The notes under the pieces were generated by a model. The model searched no databases and had not been told where the DNA came from. It was given only the letters and a program-made list of their open reading frames with translations. A program made the position numbers and the translations under genes. Below are positions 7,987 to 17,253 of a stretch of 52,080 nt of DNA, one piece after another (position 1 is the first letter of the stretch; each line of letters opens with the position of its first letter). The DNA comes from Candidatus Yaniella excrementavium (GTDB lineage: Bacteria > Actinomycetota > Actinomycetes > Actinomycetales > Micrococcaceae): contig DXCT01000009.1 of NCBI GenBank assembly GCA_019115865.1, positions 1 through 52,080 on the forward strand. Direction: 5' to 3'.

Positions 7987-9897
7987 TTAGTCAACTGGGA
8001 ACAGTGAGACCGACAGGGCGCCTTCGTAGGTGCCGGATGCGGTATCGACTGGGACTTCGAGGTTCAGGTCAGCGGTCAACTCGGTCGATCCCATGCGGTT
8101 CTCAGCATCGGCTTGACCAAGGGTCTGTGGGGCGGATAGGCCTTCACCACCGGCCAGGGTACCGGCTACCGCGCCACCTGGAATTGGGTTTTCGTCTTCA
8201 TCAACGACATTGGGGACCCAGCCCAAGTGATCAGCGGAGACGCTTTCGTCACCGGTGGTCAGATCCGAGGACTGACCTGCAACGGACCAACCATTGGCTT
8301 CGTTACGGGTGTCGGTGACAGCTACCGATGGCATTTCACCGGTCATGCGGAGACGGTCACCGGCGTTGCGCTGGTTACCCAACGAGGCGGAACCGTCAGA
8401 GACGGAAAGCACCAGCGAGCCTGGGTCAGGGTTTTCGCCACCGGTATCGTCACCGAGTCCACGAATATCTGCTTCTACGGGGATGTCGCCTTCGGCTGGT
8501 TCATCGGAACCGCCGTCTTCCACCCAGAGTTCGTCTTTGAACAGGTTGGCAACGGTGGTGTTATCGATGTAGCCACCGCGAACATCGTCATCACCAACGG
8601 TGGAATTCAAGATCGCATCCGACCCGGCTCCCTTGAAGAAGTATGGGACCAGGTGGTTGGTGTGGTCACCGGAGGACCAACCGACGGTTGGCAGCTCACC
8701 GGCTTTACCAGTCATTTCGGTGAAGTTTGGATCATCTTCGGCACCGCCGAGGTACCCGGTTTCGTGGTCGGCAGTAACCACAAGCAGTGTCTCATCCCAG
8801 GATGAGTTCTCTTCGACCCAGTCGACCACGGATTCAACAGAGGCGTTGAAGTCCTGGGTCTCTTCAATGTTGCGGGTGGTCTCATTGGCGTGACCTGTCC
8901 AGTCGATAGCGCCACCTTCGATCATCAGGTGGAAGCCGTCTTCGTTCTGTCCCAGGACTTCCAGAGCGCCTTCAGACATGGTTGGCAGGTCTGGAACGTT
9001 CTCGTTGAACGCTACTTCGCCTGGCAGTTTACCTTCGGAGTCGCCGCCACGTCCCTGCTGCAAGGTTGTTGCAACCTGTGCCAGACCAAAGACCTTATCG
9101 GTTTCGACCTCACCGTTGGCGAGGGCTTCAAAGTCAGATTTGGACTCGACGTAGTCCCAGTCGGTCTCGCCATTGGCTACGGCGTTGTAGGTGTCTTCGG
9201 CGATGTAGTCATATGAGGCGTCTTTTGCCTGGCCGCTGTCATCGTATTCCGGGTGGCCTGCGCCCATGACGACGTCGAGGTATTCGGCGTTGACCATCGA
9301 GTCGCCGATTTCTAGATAATTGTTCCGGTCTGCATTGGCGACCGCGTAGGAAGCTGGCGTCGCGTGACTGTACTGAACCGAGGAAACCACGCCGGCAGAA
9401 CGGCCGGTTTCGTGGGCGAGTTCGGACATGGTCTTTAGTTCGTTGCCTTCAGGGTCTACGTTCAAGGAACCGTTTTCGACCTTGGTACCGGTGGCCATGG
9501 CGGTACCTGCAGCAGCGGAGTCTGTTGGGCTATCCTTCGCCCAGTTGAAGTCTCCCCATGCATCGGCTGAAGCGTATTCCTTACCGGCATCCAGGCTGGT
9601 TAACGAGGTGGTGGTCAGGCCCACGTGGTTAAAGTTTTCGTAGACTTGGACGGCTTCGCCGTCGTGTTCGGTTACGTCACCGGCCTCGCCGGAAGTAATG
9701 TACTGCGACTGACCGGTTTCGTACAGGTTGGTATTGACCACGTGGTTGTAACCCATGCCGTCACCGATCATGACGATCACGTTTTTGGGGGCTTCGGCAT
9801 TATTCTGATCTGCGTGGGCAGGTGCTACAACGGCACCAGCCACCACGGCGGCTGCCAACACACCGGTCGCGGCACGCTGGATACTAATCTTCGACAT
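7987..9897 (-). CDS. Secreted alkaline phosphatase with C-terminal WxL-like domain
   Basis: 636 residues; a Sec signal peptide ends at about A29 (PAHA-D). Catalytic residues of the PhoA family are visible: Asp46 in MIGDGMGY, nucleophile Ser127 in PTDSAAAGTA, and metal ligands in VTADHETG and SGDHTNHLVP. The phosphatase domain ends near residue 465, the usual length. A further 170-residue beta-rich, acidic region resembles a WxL domain: VAVTDTRNEANGWSV (W537-x-V), HLGW near 560, and a final YEGALSVSL strand. The enzyme would free phosphate from esters outside the cell, held at the wall by the DUF916 partner encoded 145 bases downstream. Confidence is high for the phosphatase, moderate for the WxL assignment. 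Confidence 0.88.
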   Translation of the reverse strand: MSKISIQRAATGVLAAAVVAGAVVAPAHADQNNAEAPKNVIVMIGDGMGYNHVVNTNLYETGQSQYITSGEAGDVTEHDGEAVQVYENFNHVGLTTTSLTSLDAGKEYASADAWGDFNWAKDSPTDSAAAGTAMATGTKVENGSLNVDPEGNELKTMSELAHETGRSAGVVSSVQYSHATPASYAVANADRNNYLEIGDSMVNAEYLDVVMGAGHPEYDDSGQAKDASYDYIAEDTYNAVANGETDWDYVESKSDFEALANGEVETDKVFGLAQVATTLQQGRGGDSEGKLPGEVAFNENVPDLPTMSEGALEVLGQNEDGFHLMIEGGAIDWTGHANETTRNIEETQDFNASVESVVDWVEENSSWDETLLVVTADHETGYLGGAEDDPNFTEMTGKAGELPTVGWSSGDHTNHLVPYFFKGAGSDAILNSTVGDDDVRGGYIDNTTVANLFKDELWVEDGGSDEPAEGDIPVEADIRGLGDDTGGENPDPGSLVLSVSDGSASLGNQRNAGDRLRMTGEMPSVAVTDTRNEANGWSVAGQSSDLTTGDESVSADHLGWVPNVVDEDENPIPGGAVAGTLAGGEGLSAPQTLGQADAENRMGSTELTADLNLEVPVDTASGTYEGALSVSLFPVD

Positions 9898-10233
9898 GTA
9901 GGAATCTTCCGTTCACGATGATGAGAGGTTTCCATAAGCCAAACCGGCTGTGCAGCCTGGCTTTGAGCCACCCTCGTGGGGCGACCAGACCTCACTGTAA
10001 GGAAGCTGCATGACGCGAAAATCACCGCCGAGTAAATACGGCAACAACTCTTTTTCGGGCCGCTTTTCAGCAGAACGCTCCTGTCCGAGGCGCAGCATAT
10101 CGCGCCAAACCGGACATTGTCATAGACATTTCCGGTCAACATCCACGTGGTTTGATTCACCATGTGTTTAGTTCGGTGACCCAGGCCACCGCTAGCGAGC
10201 ATTTACTGCCGGGTATTCATTACGATTGGGCAC
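9898..10233. other. Divergent intergenic region, alkaline phosphatase / aspartate dehydrogenase
   Basis: 336 bases without a supported gene. It contains the leader structure near the phosphatase start. I looked for direct repeats of a Pho box (GTTCACC-like heptamers) and saw no convincing pair; single GGTGAA and GGTCAC words occur near 10158-10190. Confidence 0.4.
9925..9993 (-). promoter_or_regulatory. Structured 5' leader of the alkaline phosphatase gene
   Basis: On the minus strand GAGGT (9989-9993) can pair with ACCTC (9925-9929), enclosing three short hairpins: GCCCC-ACGA-GGGTGGC, GGCT-CAA-AGCC and GGCTG-CA-CAGCC. A competing stem GGTTT/AAACC would use the same AAACC bases. This sits 28 bases before the start codon. 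I do not recognise it as a named riboswitch; it may simply be GC-rich pairing. Confidence 0.25.
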
Positions 10234-11013
10234 ATGAAGATTTTGCTGTTGGGATTTGGCTCGATTGGTCGGCACATCGTTCGACTGCTAGACCACGAGT
10301 TCACCGCCATGGTGCGCGATATCGGCGCCCACCGCGAGCGCGGTACCCACGGTGTCCGGCTCATCACCGCCCAGCACTTCGAACGGGCCCTTGCCGAAAC
10401 TGATCTGGTCGTTGAGGCAGCCGGAGTGCCCGTTGCCAAGGAGTTTCTGCCCAGAGTTGAGATACCCTTCGTTCTCACATCGGTTGGCGCCCTGGCGGAT
10501 CCGACAACTGCAGAGCAGTTAATGACCCCGCACTTACACGTGACCAATGGCGCCATCGGAGGTTTTGATCTTTTGGAAGCCGTGGCGGATCAACTCGACC
10601 ACGTCTCGATCACCACGTCGAAAGCTCCGGGTGGTCTGATTCAATCCTGGATGTCACAACACGAGGCCAACCGACTCGAAGAACTCACCGAACCTGAAAC
10701 CATTTTTAGTGGCAATCCGATTGACGCGATCCAAAAATTCCCCGGTAACGTCAATGTCGCCGTCGCACTCGCCTATGCCACGCGCGGTTCAAAATCCCTG
10801 ACGACATCGCTGCAACGCGTCAACGTTCAGTTGGTCGCAGATCCGGTGCGCACTGATTCAGCACACCGGATCGAAGTCTCTGGTGAGGCCGGGAACTTCA
10901 CATTCCAGTTCGTATCTTCTCCCAGTCCCATCAACCCCGCAACATCTGGGACGACGGCGCTATCGTTGGCCGCCACGATTCGCCGCATCGAACCTTATAT
11001 TCACCGAGGGTAA
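10234..11013 (+). CDS. nadX: L-aspartate dehydrogenase-like oxidoreductase
   Basis: 259 residues. The NAD(P)-binding motif LLLGFGSIGRHIVR lies at residues 4-17. LVVEAAGVPVAKEF is the usual segment where members bind the nucleotide. GNPIDAIQKFPGNVNVAVALA and NPATSGTTALSLAATIRRI match the C-terminal half of the NadX family. Such enzymes convert aspartate to iminoaspartate with NAD(P)+, for NAD synthesis or amino-acid breakdown. No nadA or nadC lies nearby, so a catabolic role or another substrate is possible. The ATG at 10234 has only a weak ribosome binding site. Confidence 0.75.
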   Translation: MKILLLGFGSIGRHIVRLLDHEFTAMVRDIGAHRERGTHGVRLITAQHFERALAETDLVVEAAGVPVAKEFLPRVEIPFVLTSVGALADPTTAEQLMTPHLHVTNGAIGGFDLLEAVADQLDHVSITTSKAPGGLIQSWMSQHEANRLEELTEPETIFSGNPIDAIQKFPGNVNVAVALAYATRGSKSLTTSLQRVNVQLVADPVRTDSAHRIEVSGEAGNFTFQFVSSPSPINPATSGTTALSLAATIRRIEPYIHRG

Positions 11014-11081
11014 ATGGACGTAGCCCAAAATCCCTGTCATGCTGTGTTCCCTGTCGTGCTGTGTCGAATGAGGATGGTGGT

Positions 11082-12263
11082 GTGAGAAACATCGAGTTAG
11101 AACCCCAGATGAGTCCAGCCCGGATTGACCGGACCCCTAAGTCCGCTGCCGGACTAGAATCCCGAGCAATTTGGGTTTCGATTGCCTTTGCCGCATTGGC
11201 GGTTGTGACCGGCTTACTTACCTTCCCCGGCAAGCTGACACCGCTTTCTGCCGACTACTCTGTGGGGACGATCGCCGGCATCACGGCTGGTATCGCCGCC
11301 GGGATTTCTGCCTTACTGGGCCTCATCATTGCCACCAGCCCACAGCAGGGCAGCCTACGCTGGATGCGTCGTCGGGTTTGGGGCTGGTGGATCATCGATT
11401 TCACCGGTTTGATTATCACTCACGGGGCTATCGCTACGCTGGCCTCACTGAGCATGTTTCGGCTGTTCCAACAAGCGTTTCAGGGGTTAGTTGTCGATCC
11501 CATTGCGGCCACCGTCATGCTGTGCGTGGTTGGCGCAGCGGCCGCCTATTTCGGTTTCAGTTCGGCGTCCCGTATCTCAACCACCTCGATTTCCACGCTA
11601 CTGGCACTGTTTATGGGTGCGGGAGTACTGGCTTCGATGCTTCTGGCGGAGAACCCCTACTGGTGGCATAGATTCTTCTCCGAACTGGGTACCTTGCAGG
11701 CTGGCGTGCTGTCCTTCTGGACGTTCAATACCACCATCACGGTCTCTGGCATTGTTCTGATCACGTTGGCGAACTTCATCACCCAGGATCTCTACACCTG
11801 GAGAGCACACCGGCAACGCCACGGTAAACGTCCGGGGTTTGTACGAATGCTCAAAATCGGCATGATCGTGATGGGGATCTGCATGATCGGACTCTCCGTG
11901 GTTTCGATTCATGTCCATGACCCCATCCACACCAGCTTCGTACAGATTTTAGCGGTCACGTTTGTGATCCTCTTATTGAGCGCTCCGATATGGCTGCCCG
12001 GGGCACCTGCGGCCATGTATGTCATCAGCTATCTGATACTGGGGTTCGGAGCTCTTGCGGTGGCCCTGTGGCAACCATTTGGTTACTACAATCTCACAGC
12101 ACTCGAGCTGGCTTTCGCAGGGCTGATTTTCGCCTGGCTGGTCGTGCTGATTCGGACAGTCGATGGCATGGTTGTCGATATTGTCTTGCAGCAGTCCAAC
12201 GTCCAACCCGAAGTAGGGCTCGACGAGCATTCGGACACAACGGTTGCGAAAGCCGCCCCGTGA
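11082..12263 (+). CDS. DUF998-like multi-pass membrane protein
   Basis: 393 residues from GTG 11082, chosen because GAGGA lies 5 bases upstream; GTG at 11061 is also in frame. I count about ten hydrophobic segments across residues 30-370, with short loops. The segment around FFSELGTLQAGVLSFWTFNTTI resembles the conserved SELG and FN positions of DUF998 proteins. It is an integral inner-membrane protein of unknown function. Its TGA stop overlaps the GTG start of the next gene (GTGA), so the two are coupled. Confidence 0.6.
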   Translation: MRNIELEPQMSPARIDRTPKSAAGLESRAIWVSIAFAALAVVTGLLTFPGKLTPLSADYSVGTIAGITAGIAAGISALLGLIIATSPQQGSLRWMRRRVWGWWIIDFTGLIITHGAIATLASLSMFRLFQQAFQGLVVDPIAATVMLCVVGAAAAYFGFSSASRISTTSISTLLALFMGAGVLASMLLAENPYWWHRFFSELGTLQAGVLSFWTFNTTITVSGIVLITLANFITQDLYTWRAHRQRHGKRPGFVRMLKIGMIVMGICMIGLSVVSIHVHDPIHTSFVQILAVTFVILLLSAPIWLPGAPAAMYVISYLILGFGALAVALWQPFGYYNLTALELAFAGLIFAWLVVLIRTVDGMVVDIVLQQSNVQPEVGLDEHSDTTVAKAAP

Positions 12264-13057
12264 GTCCCGTGCATGCCCCGCGCAATGGCGCCCAGTTAGG
12301 CCGTGAAGGTATCGTGCTGGCCGGTGCCGGGGCTGCCATTGCCCTGCAGGTTGCCCACCGGTCAGTCGCCGCCGGAGTACAGCAGCATTCCAACTTCACT
12401 ACCGATCCGCTGGGCAGACTGTTGCGAACGTTGCAATATATTTTCGCCATCGTGCTGCCAGAAGCCCAGACGGCTACAGATAGCGTGACCAACTGGGTCA
12501 AACAGGCCCACAAACCGGTTGCGGGGTTTGTTGACGGCGCGCGATACAGTGCTGCGGACCCGCAGACCCAACGCTGGGTCACCGCAACACTGTACTGGAC
12601 GGCCGAGCAAATCCGCTGGCGCATCTGGGGTGAGCAGCATCCTGACGACGCCGAGGAGATCTATCGCAGCTACGCTGTGTTAGGCACTGCGCTAGGGATG
12701 CCCCAGGACGCTTGGCCCCAAGATCGCCAAGCCTTCCAACGCTACTGGGATCAACACGTGTCGGCTCTGGAGGTTTCCGACAGCGCACGACACATTATGG
12801 CCGAGCTTTTTGCAGCCAAAAGCGCCCCCGGCTGGCTGCGCGCCGCTATGCCGCTGGCACGATTTCTCACCGCCGGGCTCTTGCCAGCCCAGATCCGCAC
12901 GCAATTCGATCTAGCCTGGGATGGTGGGGACTCGCAACGCGAGGACTTGTTGTGGCGGATGCTGCGCCACACCTATCCCCGTCTACCCGCTGGGCTCCAA
13001 CACCTGCCGGCACGGCTTGTGGTCTCCGGACTTAGCAAACAACGTCTCGGCTATTAG
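12260..13057 (+). CDS. Oxygenase MpaB family protein (DUF2236)
   Basis: 265 residues from GTG 12260, which overlaps the previous stop; a second GTG at 12269 is possible. Family features include GREGIVLAGAGAAIALQVAHRSVAAGVQQHS near the N-terminus, with the G-x-G and the conserved H-rich helix, WVTATLYWTAEQIR in the middle, and ERYWDQHV-type sequence (here FQRYWDQHVSAL) later. MpaB-like proteins are predicted haem- or iron-dependent oxygenases; few have known substrates. The gene ends by overlapping the convergent acyl-CoA ligase gene by 4 bases. Confidence 0.78.
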   Translation: MSPVHAPRNGAQLGREGIVLAGAGAAIALQVAHRSVAAGVQQHSNFTTDPLGRLLRTLQYIFAIVLPEAQTATDSVTNWVKQAHKPVAGFVDGARYSAADPQTQRWVTATLYWTAEQIRWRIWGEQHPDDAEEIYRSYAVLGTALGMPQDAWPQDRQAFQRYWDQHVSALEVSDSARHIMAELFAAKSAPGWLRAAMPLARFLTAGLLPAQIRTQFDLAWDGGDSQREDLLWRMLRHTYPRLPAGLQHLPARLVVSGLSKQRLGY

Positions 13058-14709
13058 CCCTCAGCGGTATACAAACCTTCGTATCGGCTACGAATAACCT
13101 TCTTGTCGATCTTGCCCACCGAGGTGGCAGGAATTTCATCAACCACCATGAACTGCTCGGGCAATTGCCACTTGGCGAAGTGCTTCAGGAGGTGTTCATC
13201 TACTTCCTGCCGGGTAATCTCTTCACCATCGCCCAAGACCAACAACATGAAGGGTCGCTCATCCCATTTCGGGTGTTCCAACCCGACAACCGCGGCCTGG
13301 TTGACCTTCGGGTGGGCGACCATCGCATTTTCCATGTCGATCGACGAAATCCATTCGCCACCGGATTTGATGACGTCTTTGAGCCGGTCGGTGATTTTAA
13401 TGAAAGCGTTCTGATCGATCGTGGCCACGTCACCGGAACGCCAATAGCCGTCCACGAATCTATCGGCCATGTCTTCATCGGACATGCCGTGATAGCTTGC
13501 GGTGATCCAGGGACCTTTGATCAGCATCTCACCTTCGGTCTTGCCGTCGGCTGGCACCTCATTACCAACGCCATCGACGATTTTCATCTCCACGTTCACT
13601 GGAATGCGCCCCTGTTTGGAACCGTAGGCTTCAATTTCTTGTTCAGTTAGCTGCTCGCGCATAGCCGGGGTGATGCGGTTGACGGATACCAGTGGTGAGG
13701 TTTCCGATGCACCATAGGCGTGCACAACTTCAGCGTTGAAGACGTTCTTATACTCGGTGATCATCGACAGCGGTGGTTCAGTTCCGCCACACAACAGACG
13801 CAGTCCGGTCAGATCCTCAACGCCTTTAGATTTAAGCACTTGAAGCATTGGCGAGAAGATTGCCGGTACACCGTTGGTCACGGTCACACCTTCATCCGTC
13901 AGGGCGCCGGTAATATCCCCGAGGGTGTCAGCCGAGAACTGCCCGGGCAGCACGAGTTTGGCACCAGCCAATACGGCAGCCTGGATGGTACCCCAGGTCA
14001 ACACATGAAACATCGGTGTAATCGGCATGACCACATCAAACGGGGTGACGTTGAGGCCATTGATAAACGCGTAGGCGTGCAGGAACTGTGAGCGGTGCGA
14101 ATAGAACACGCCCTTTGGCCGCCCCGTCGTGCCAGTGGTGTAGCCGGCGGCAAACGCGGAGTCTTCGGAGATATTTGGCCACTTTTCTAATGACTCGACC
14201 TGTGCAATGAGGTCTTCGTAGTAGACGGCGTTGGGTAAATTATGGTCAATTTTTTCGTCGGACAGGATGACCCAGTGTTTTACGTGTTCGGTTTGGGTGG
14301 CGATCGCCTCCATCATGGGCACCAGCGTCTCATCTACCATCACGACCGATGCTTTGGTGTCCTCCATGACATACAGCAGGTCTTCTTCACCCAGCCGCAG
14401 GTTCAGCTGGGTGAACACCGCGCCGATGGCCGGCACCGCCCAGTACAGTTCATAGTGTCGCAGCGAGTTCCAGTCCATAACTCCAACGCGGTCGCCCACG
14501 CGCACTCCGAGTTTGGCCAATCCTGCTGCAGCCCGTTCGATGCGGTCAAAGTTTTCTTGGTAGGTGGTGCGGCCCCATTCGCCCTTGGAATTGCGGTGCA
14601 CGATTTCCGTATCCGGGTATGAGCGAACGGACTGACGGATGAGCGTACCCATGGTGAGCTGGTAGTCATCTTGCATGGTGGACGGATAACCGTGAACAAC
14701 AGGCGACAT
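13054..14709 (-). CDS. Long-chain fatty-acid/acyl-CoA synthetase (AMP-binding)
   Basis: 551 residues from ATG 14709 with AGGA 6-8 bases upstream; the frame extends further upstream but that part is not protein-like. Signature motifs of the ANL superfamily are present: YTTGTTGRPKGVFYSH (P-loop), VHAYGASETSPL (A5-type motif), YWRSGDVATID (adenylate binding), and IKITDRLKDVIKSGGEWIS followed by the catalytic Lys in SVGKIDKKVIR near the C-terminus. It activates a fatty or related acid to acyl-CoA with ATP. An acyl-CoA dehydrogenase/ETF operon starts 2.5 kb away, which fits fatty-acid oxidation. Confidence 0.9.
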   Translation of the reverse strand: MSPVVHGYPSTMQDDYQLTMGTLIRQSVRSYPDTEIVHRNSKGEWGRTTYQENFDRIERAAAGLAKLGVRVGDRVGVMDWNSLRHYELYWAVPAIGAVFTQLNLRLGEEDLLYVMEDTKASVVMVDETLVPMMEAIATQTEHVKHWVILSDEKIDHNLPNAVYYEDLIAQVESLEKWPNISEDSAFAAGYTTGTTGRPKGVFYSHRSQFLHAYAFINGLNVTPFDVVMPITPMFHVLTWGTIQAAVLAGAKLVLPGQFSADTLGDITGALTDEGVTVTNGVPAIFSPMLQVLKSKGVEDLTGLRLLCGGTEPPLSMITEYKNVFNAEVVHAYGASETSPLVSVNRITPAMREQLTEQEIEAYGSKQGRIPVNVEMKIVDGVGNEVPADGKTEGEMLIKGPWITASYHGMSDEDMADRFVDGYWRSGDVATIDQNAFIKITDRLKDVIKSGGEWISSIDMENAMVAHPKVNQAAVVGLEHPKWDERPFMLLVLGDGEEITRQEVDEHLLKHFAKWQLPEQFMVVDEIPATSVGKIDKKVIRSRYEGLYTAEG

Positions 14710-14947
14710 AGTGGTCCTAACGTCGAGGAACGAGAAAAGTGTGCCGCACACCACAATATAGGAGTGTTGCAACAACGTGAAATTATGCTGACACTTTTAC
14801 TGCAAGTGAAATGGCTTTCGGCCACGAACACGCCGCCACCGGGCTCTTGACACTTCCGGTAGGCTATCGAGGTAAAGTGACTCTCATCACCTCACCACAT
14901 TACTCACCGCAGTCCTTCATGGACCAGCCTCAAGGGGTTCCATAGCA

Positions 14948-16450
14948 ATGACACAACTCATCGACGTTCTCGACCAGATTAGTGGCTTCGTCTGGGGTCC
15001 GTTCCTCCTCATCCCGCTACTACTAGGTGTGGGGCTCTATCTCACCTTCCGGCTGGGAGGGGTACAGTTCGTCAAACTGATCCCGGCCCTCAAGCTCGGA
15101 ATCCTCAAGCGTAAAGACCCCGGCTCCAAGGGAGATATTTCTCAGTTCCAAGCATTGACCACGGCGTTGGCCGCTACAGTCGGTACCGGAAATATCGTCG
15201 GTGTTGCCACAGCTTTGGCCATTGGTGGTCCCGGCGCGCTGTTCTGGATGTGGGTTACCGGACTCGTCGGCATGGCCTCAAAATACGCTGAAGCGTATCT
15301 TGGTGTACGCTTCCGTGGCACTGACGCCGCCGGCGAGAAATCTGGTGGCCCGCAGTACTACCTCGCACGCGGGATTAAAGGACCGGTCGGCAAAGTCCTT
15401 GCGCTCATGTTCGCCATCTTTGCGGTCATCGCATGCTTCGGTATCGGCAACATGACCCAGGGCAATGCGATCGCTTCCAACGTGGAGAGCAGTTGGAATG
15501 TTCCCATTTGGGTTACCGGCCTCATCCTCACCGTGGCCGTCATGCTCGTGCTCGTCGGTGGCATCAAGTCTATTGGGCGGGTCACAGCAGGCCTCGTGCC
15601 AATCATGATTATCTTCTACATCCTGGGCGCAATCTTCATTTTGCTGGCGAACTTGAGCGCTCTGCCAGGCGCTATAGCCCAAATCTTCACCGATGCATTC
15701 ACCGGCACCTCAGCCGCCGGCGGTTTTGCCGGCTCTGCCATCATTATCGTCATTCAGTATGGTGTGGCACGCGGTATGTTCTCCAACGAATCCGGTCTGG
15801 GCTCCGCCGCCATCGCGGCGGCTGCAGCACAAACAAGCCACCCGGTCCGTCAGGGCCTGGTCTCCATGACGCAGACGTTTATCGACACCATCATCGTGGT
15901 CAGCTTCACCGGCCTGGTCATCGTGACCACCGGATCCTGGAGTGCAACCGACCCGAATACCGGCGACCAGCTGGATGCTTCGCTGATGACCGGCGAAGCA
16001 TTTAGCCATGGCCTGCCCGGACAATGGGGCCACTGGGTGGTTACCATCGGCTTGGTGCTCTTCGCATTTTCCACCATGCTGGCCTGGTCCTACTACGGTG
16101 AACGCAACATTGAGCGGCTCTTTGGACGCCACCTGGTGATGCCCTTCCGCGTGTTCTTCTCGCTGGTCGTATTTATCGGCGCCACTGCAGAACTCGAAGT
16201 CGTGTGGCTGTTCTCTGATATCTTCAACGGTCTGATGGCACTGCCAAACCTCATCGGACTGGCAATCCTGTCAGGCCTGATTGCTCGAGAAACGAAGCAC
16301 TATCTCAAACACGATCCGAAGCTTGAAGCCAGCGCCGAAGAGATCGAAGCCTTCATGGCCGATCGACCCGGCTGGGATGAATGGAAATCCGGCGACGTCG
16401 TCGGCTCCTCGCACAACTACGGTGTCGGCAAGAACGGGCCACCCGCCTAA
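14948..16450 (+). CDS. AGCS family sodium:alanine symporter
   Basis: 500 residues with about 10-11 membrane helices. The family signature GNIVGVATALAIGGPGALFWMWVTGLVGMASKYAEAYLGV is seen at residues 80-118, as is the second conserved segment GVARGMFSNESGLGSAAIAAAAAQ near residues 270-295, which lines the Na+ and substrate site. The C-terminal tail is charged and cytosolic. Predicted role: Na+-coupled uptake of alanine, glycine or a related amino acid. It is transcribed alone, divergently from the acyl-CoA ligase gene. Confidence 0.92.
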   Translation: MTQLIDVLDQISGFVWGPFLLIPLLLGVGLYLTFRLGGVQFVKLIPALKLGILKRKDPGSKGDISQFQALTTALAATVGTGNIVGVATALAIGGPGALFWMWVTGLVGMASKYAEAYLGVRFRGTDAAGEKSGGPQYYLARGIKGPVGKVLALMFAIFAVIACFGIGNMTQGNAIASNVESSWNVPIWVTGLILTVAVMLVLVGGIKSIGRVTAGLVPIMIIFYILGAIFILLANLSALPGAIAQIFTDAFTGTSAAGGFAGSAIIIVIQYGVARGMFSNESGLGSAAIAAAAAQTSHPVRQGLVSMTQTFIDTIIVVSFTGLVIVTTGSWSATDPNTGDQLDASLMTGEAFSHGLPGQWGHWVVTIGLVLFAFSTMLAWSYYGERNIERLFGRHLVMPFRVFFSLVVFIGATAELEVVWLFSDIFNGLMALPNLIGLAILSGLIARETKHYLKHDPKLEASAEEIEAFMADRPGWDEWKSGDVVGSSHNYGVGKNGPPA

Positions 16451-16624
16451 ACTTCCCACGGAACCCGTAAGACTTCGCCGTCGCATCCACCCTGCTCTTC
16501 CTCTTCGGGTGTGTGCGGCGGCGTCGCCATAAAAAGGGGTAGACGGCTGCTGCTTGGCCACGTAGCGTTGCGACTACGAGCCCTCAACGGGAATCGACCC
16601 AGGGCCGAGCACCAGGAGGTCATC

Positions 16625-16840
16625 ATGGTCGACAATATTTATAACATCACCGAAATCGTCGGGACATCGCAGGACGGTACCGACGCCGCTATCTCCAATG
16701 CCATCCAAGAAGCATCCAAGACGCTACACAACCTCGACTGGTTTGAAGTACAGTCCATTCGTGGCAATCTCAATGAAGGTCACGTGGTCGACTGGCAAGT
16801 CACCATTAAAATCGGTTTCCGCCACGAGGCGAAGGCGTAG
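16625..16840 (+). CDS. Dodecin (flavin-storage protein)
   Basis: 71 residues, the normal dodecin size, starting at ATG 16625 behind a strong AGGAGGT. Diagnostic sequence: VYNITEIVGTS-type start (here IYNITEIVGTS), then AISNAIQEASKTLHNLDWFEVQSIRG with the Trp that stacks on flavin, and the closing VVDWQVTIKIGFR strand. Dodecins form 12-mers that bind riboflavin, FMN or related flavins in the cytosol. It lies in front of a small membrane protein gene, 7 bases apart. Confidence 0.93.
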   Translation: MVDNIYNITEIVGTSQDGTDAAISNAIQEASKTLHNLDWFEVQSIRGNLNEGHVVDWQVTIKIGFRHEAKA

Positions 16841-16847
16841 CTTCCAG

Positions 16848-17225
16848 ATGCCTCGCACCACCATAGGAACCGGTGCACTCCTCATCATTATGGGGGTTAT
16901 CGCCTATGTCGCTACCGCCTTTGCCAGTTGGACAGCGCTGATCCCCGCCATCCTCGGAATGATCCTGATTATTTGCGGGTTGGTCGCACTCGGAAGACCG
17001 AAAATCGGCCTCGTCCTCGCGCTGGTCGTAGCGTTCTTGGGGATCCTGGGAACTGCAATGAACGTTATGCAACTCGGTGAACTGATCGCTGGCAACGCCG
17101 AACGGCCAGCTGCTGTTCTCACAAGTGCGTTGACGTTCCTCTTGCTGATCATCTACGTCATCATAGGAATACGTGCGGTAAGCACTGTTCGGGGTCGGGC
17201 CAGCATAGAGGCTACGGACGATTGA
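16848..17225 (+). CDS. Small four-helix membrane protein of unknown function
   Basis: 125 residues from ATG 16848, with four clear hydrophobic helices (about residues 6-27, 29-50, 53-72 and 87-110) and a short charged C-terminus (RGRASIEATDD). It follows the dodecin gene by 7 bases and so probably shares its transcript. Small integral membrane proteins next to dodecin have no assigned role that I know of. The stop lies 28 bases from the convergent acyl-CoA dehydrogenase gene. Confidence 0.75.
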   Translation: MPRTTIGTGALLIIMGVIAYVATAFASWTALIPAILGMILIICGLVALGRPKIGLVLALVVAFLGILGTAMNVMQLGELIAGNAERPAAVLTSALTFLLLIIYVIIGIRAVSTVRGRASIEATDD

Positions 17226-17253
17226 CCCACACCGGCACGAATCGCAACGGGTG

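Noticed and set aside
9913-10098. 61-codon minus-strand frame upstream of the phosphatase
   Set aside because: It overlaps the leader structure and promoter region, with no coding features.
10140-10200. Possible Pho box for the alkaline phosphatase
   Set aside because: Only isolated GGTGAA and GGTCAC words, not two properly spaced direct repeats.
11990-12259. Upstream extension of the MpaB frame
   Set aside because: It overlaps the well-supported membrane-protein gene; the GTG at 12260 overlapping the stop is a better start.
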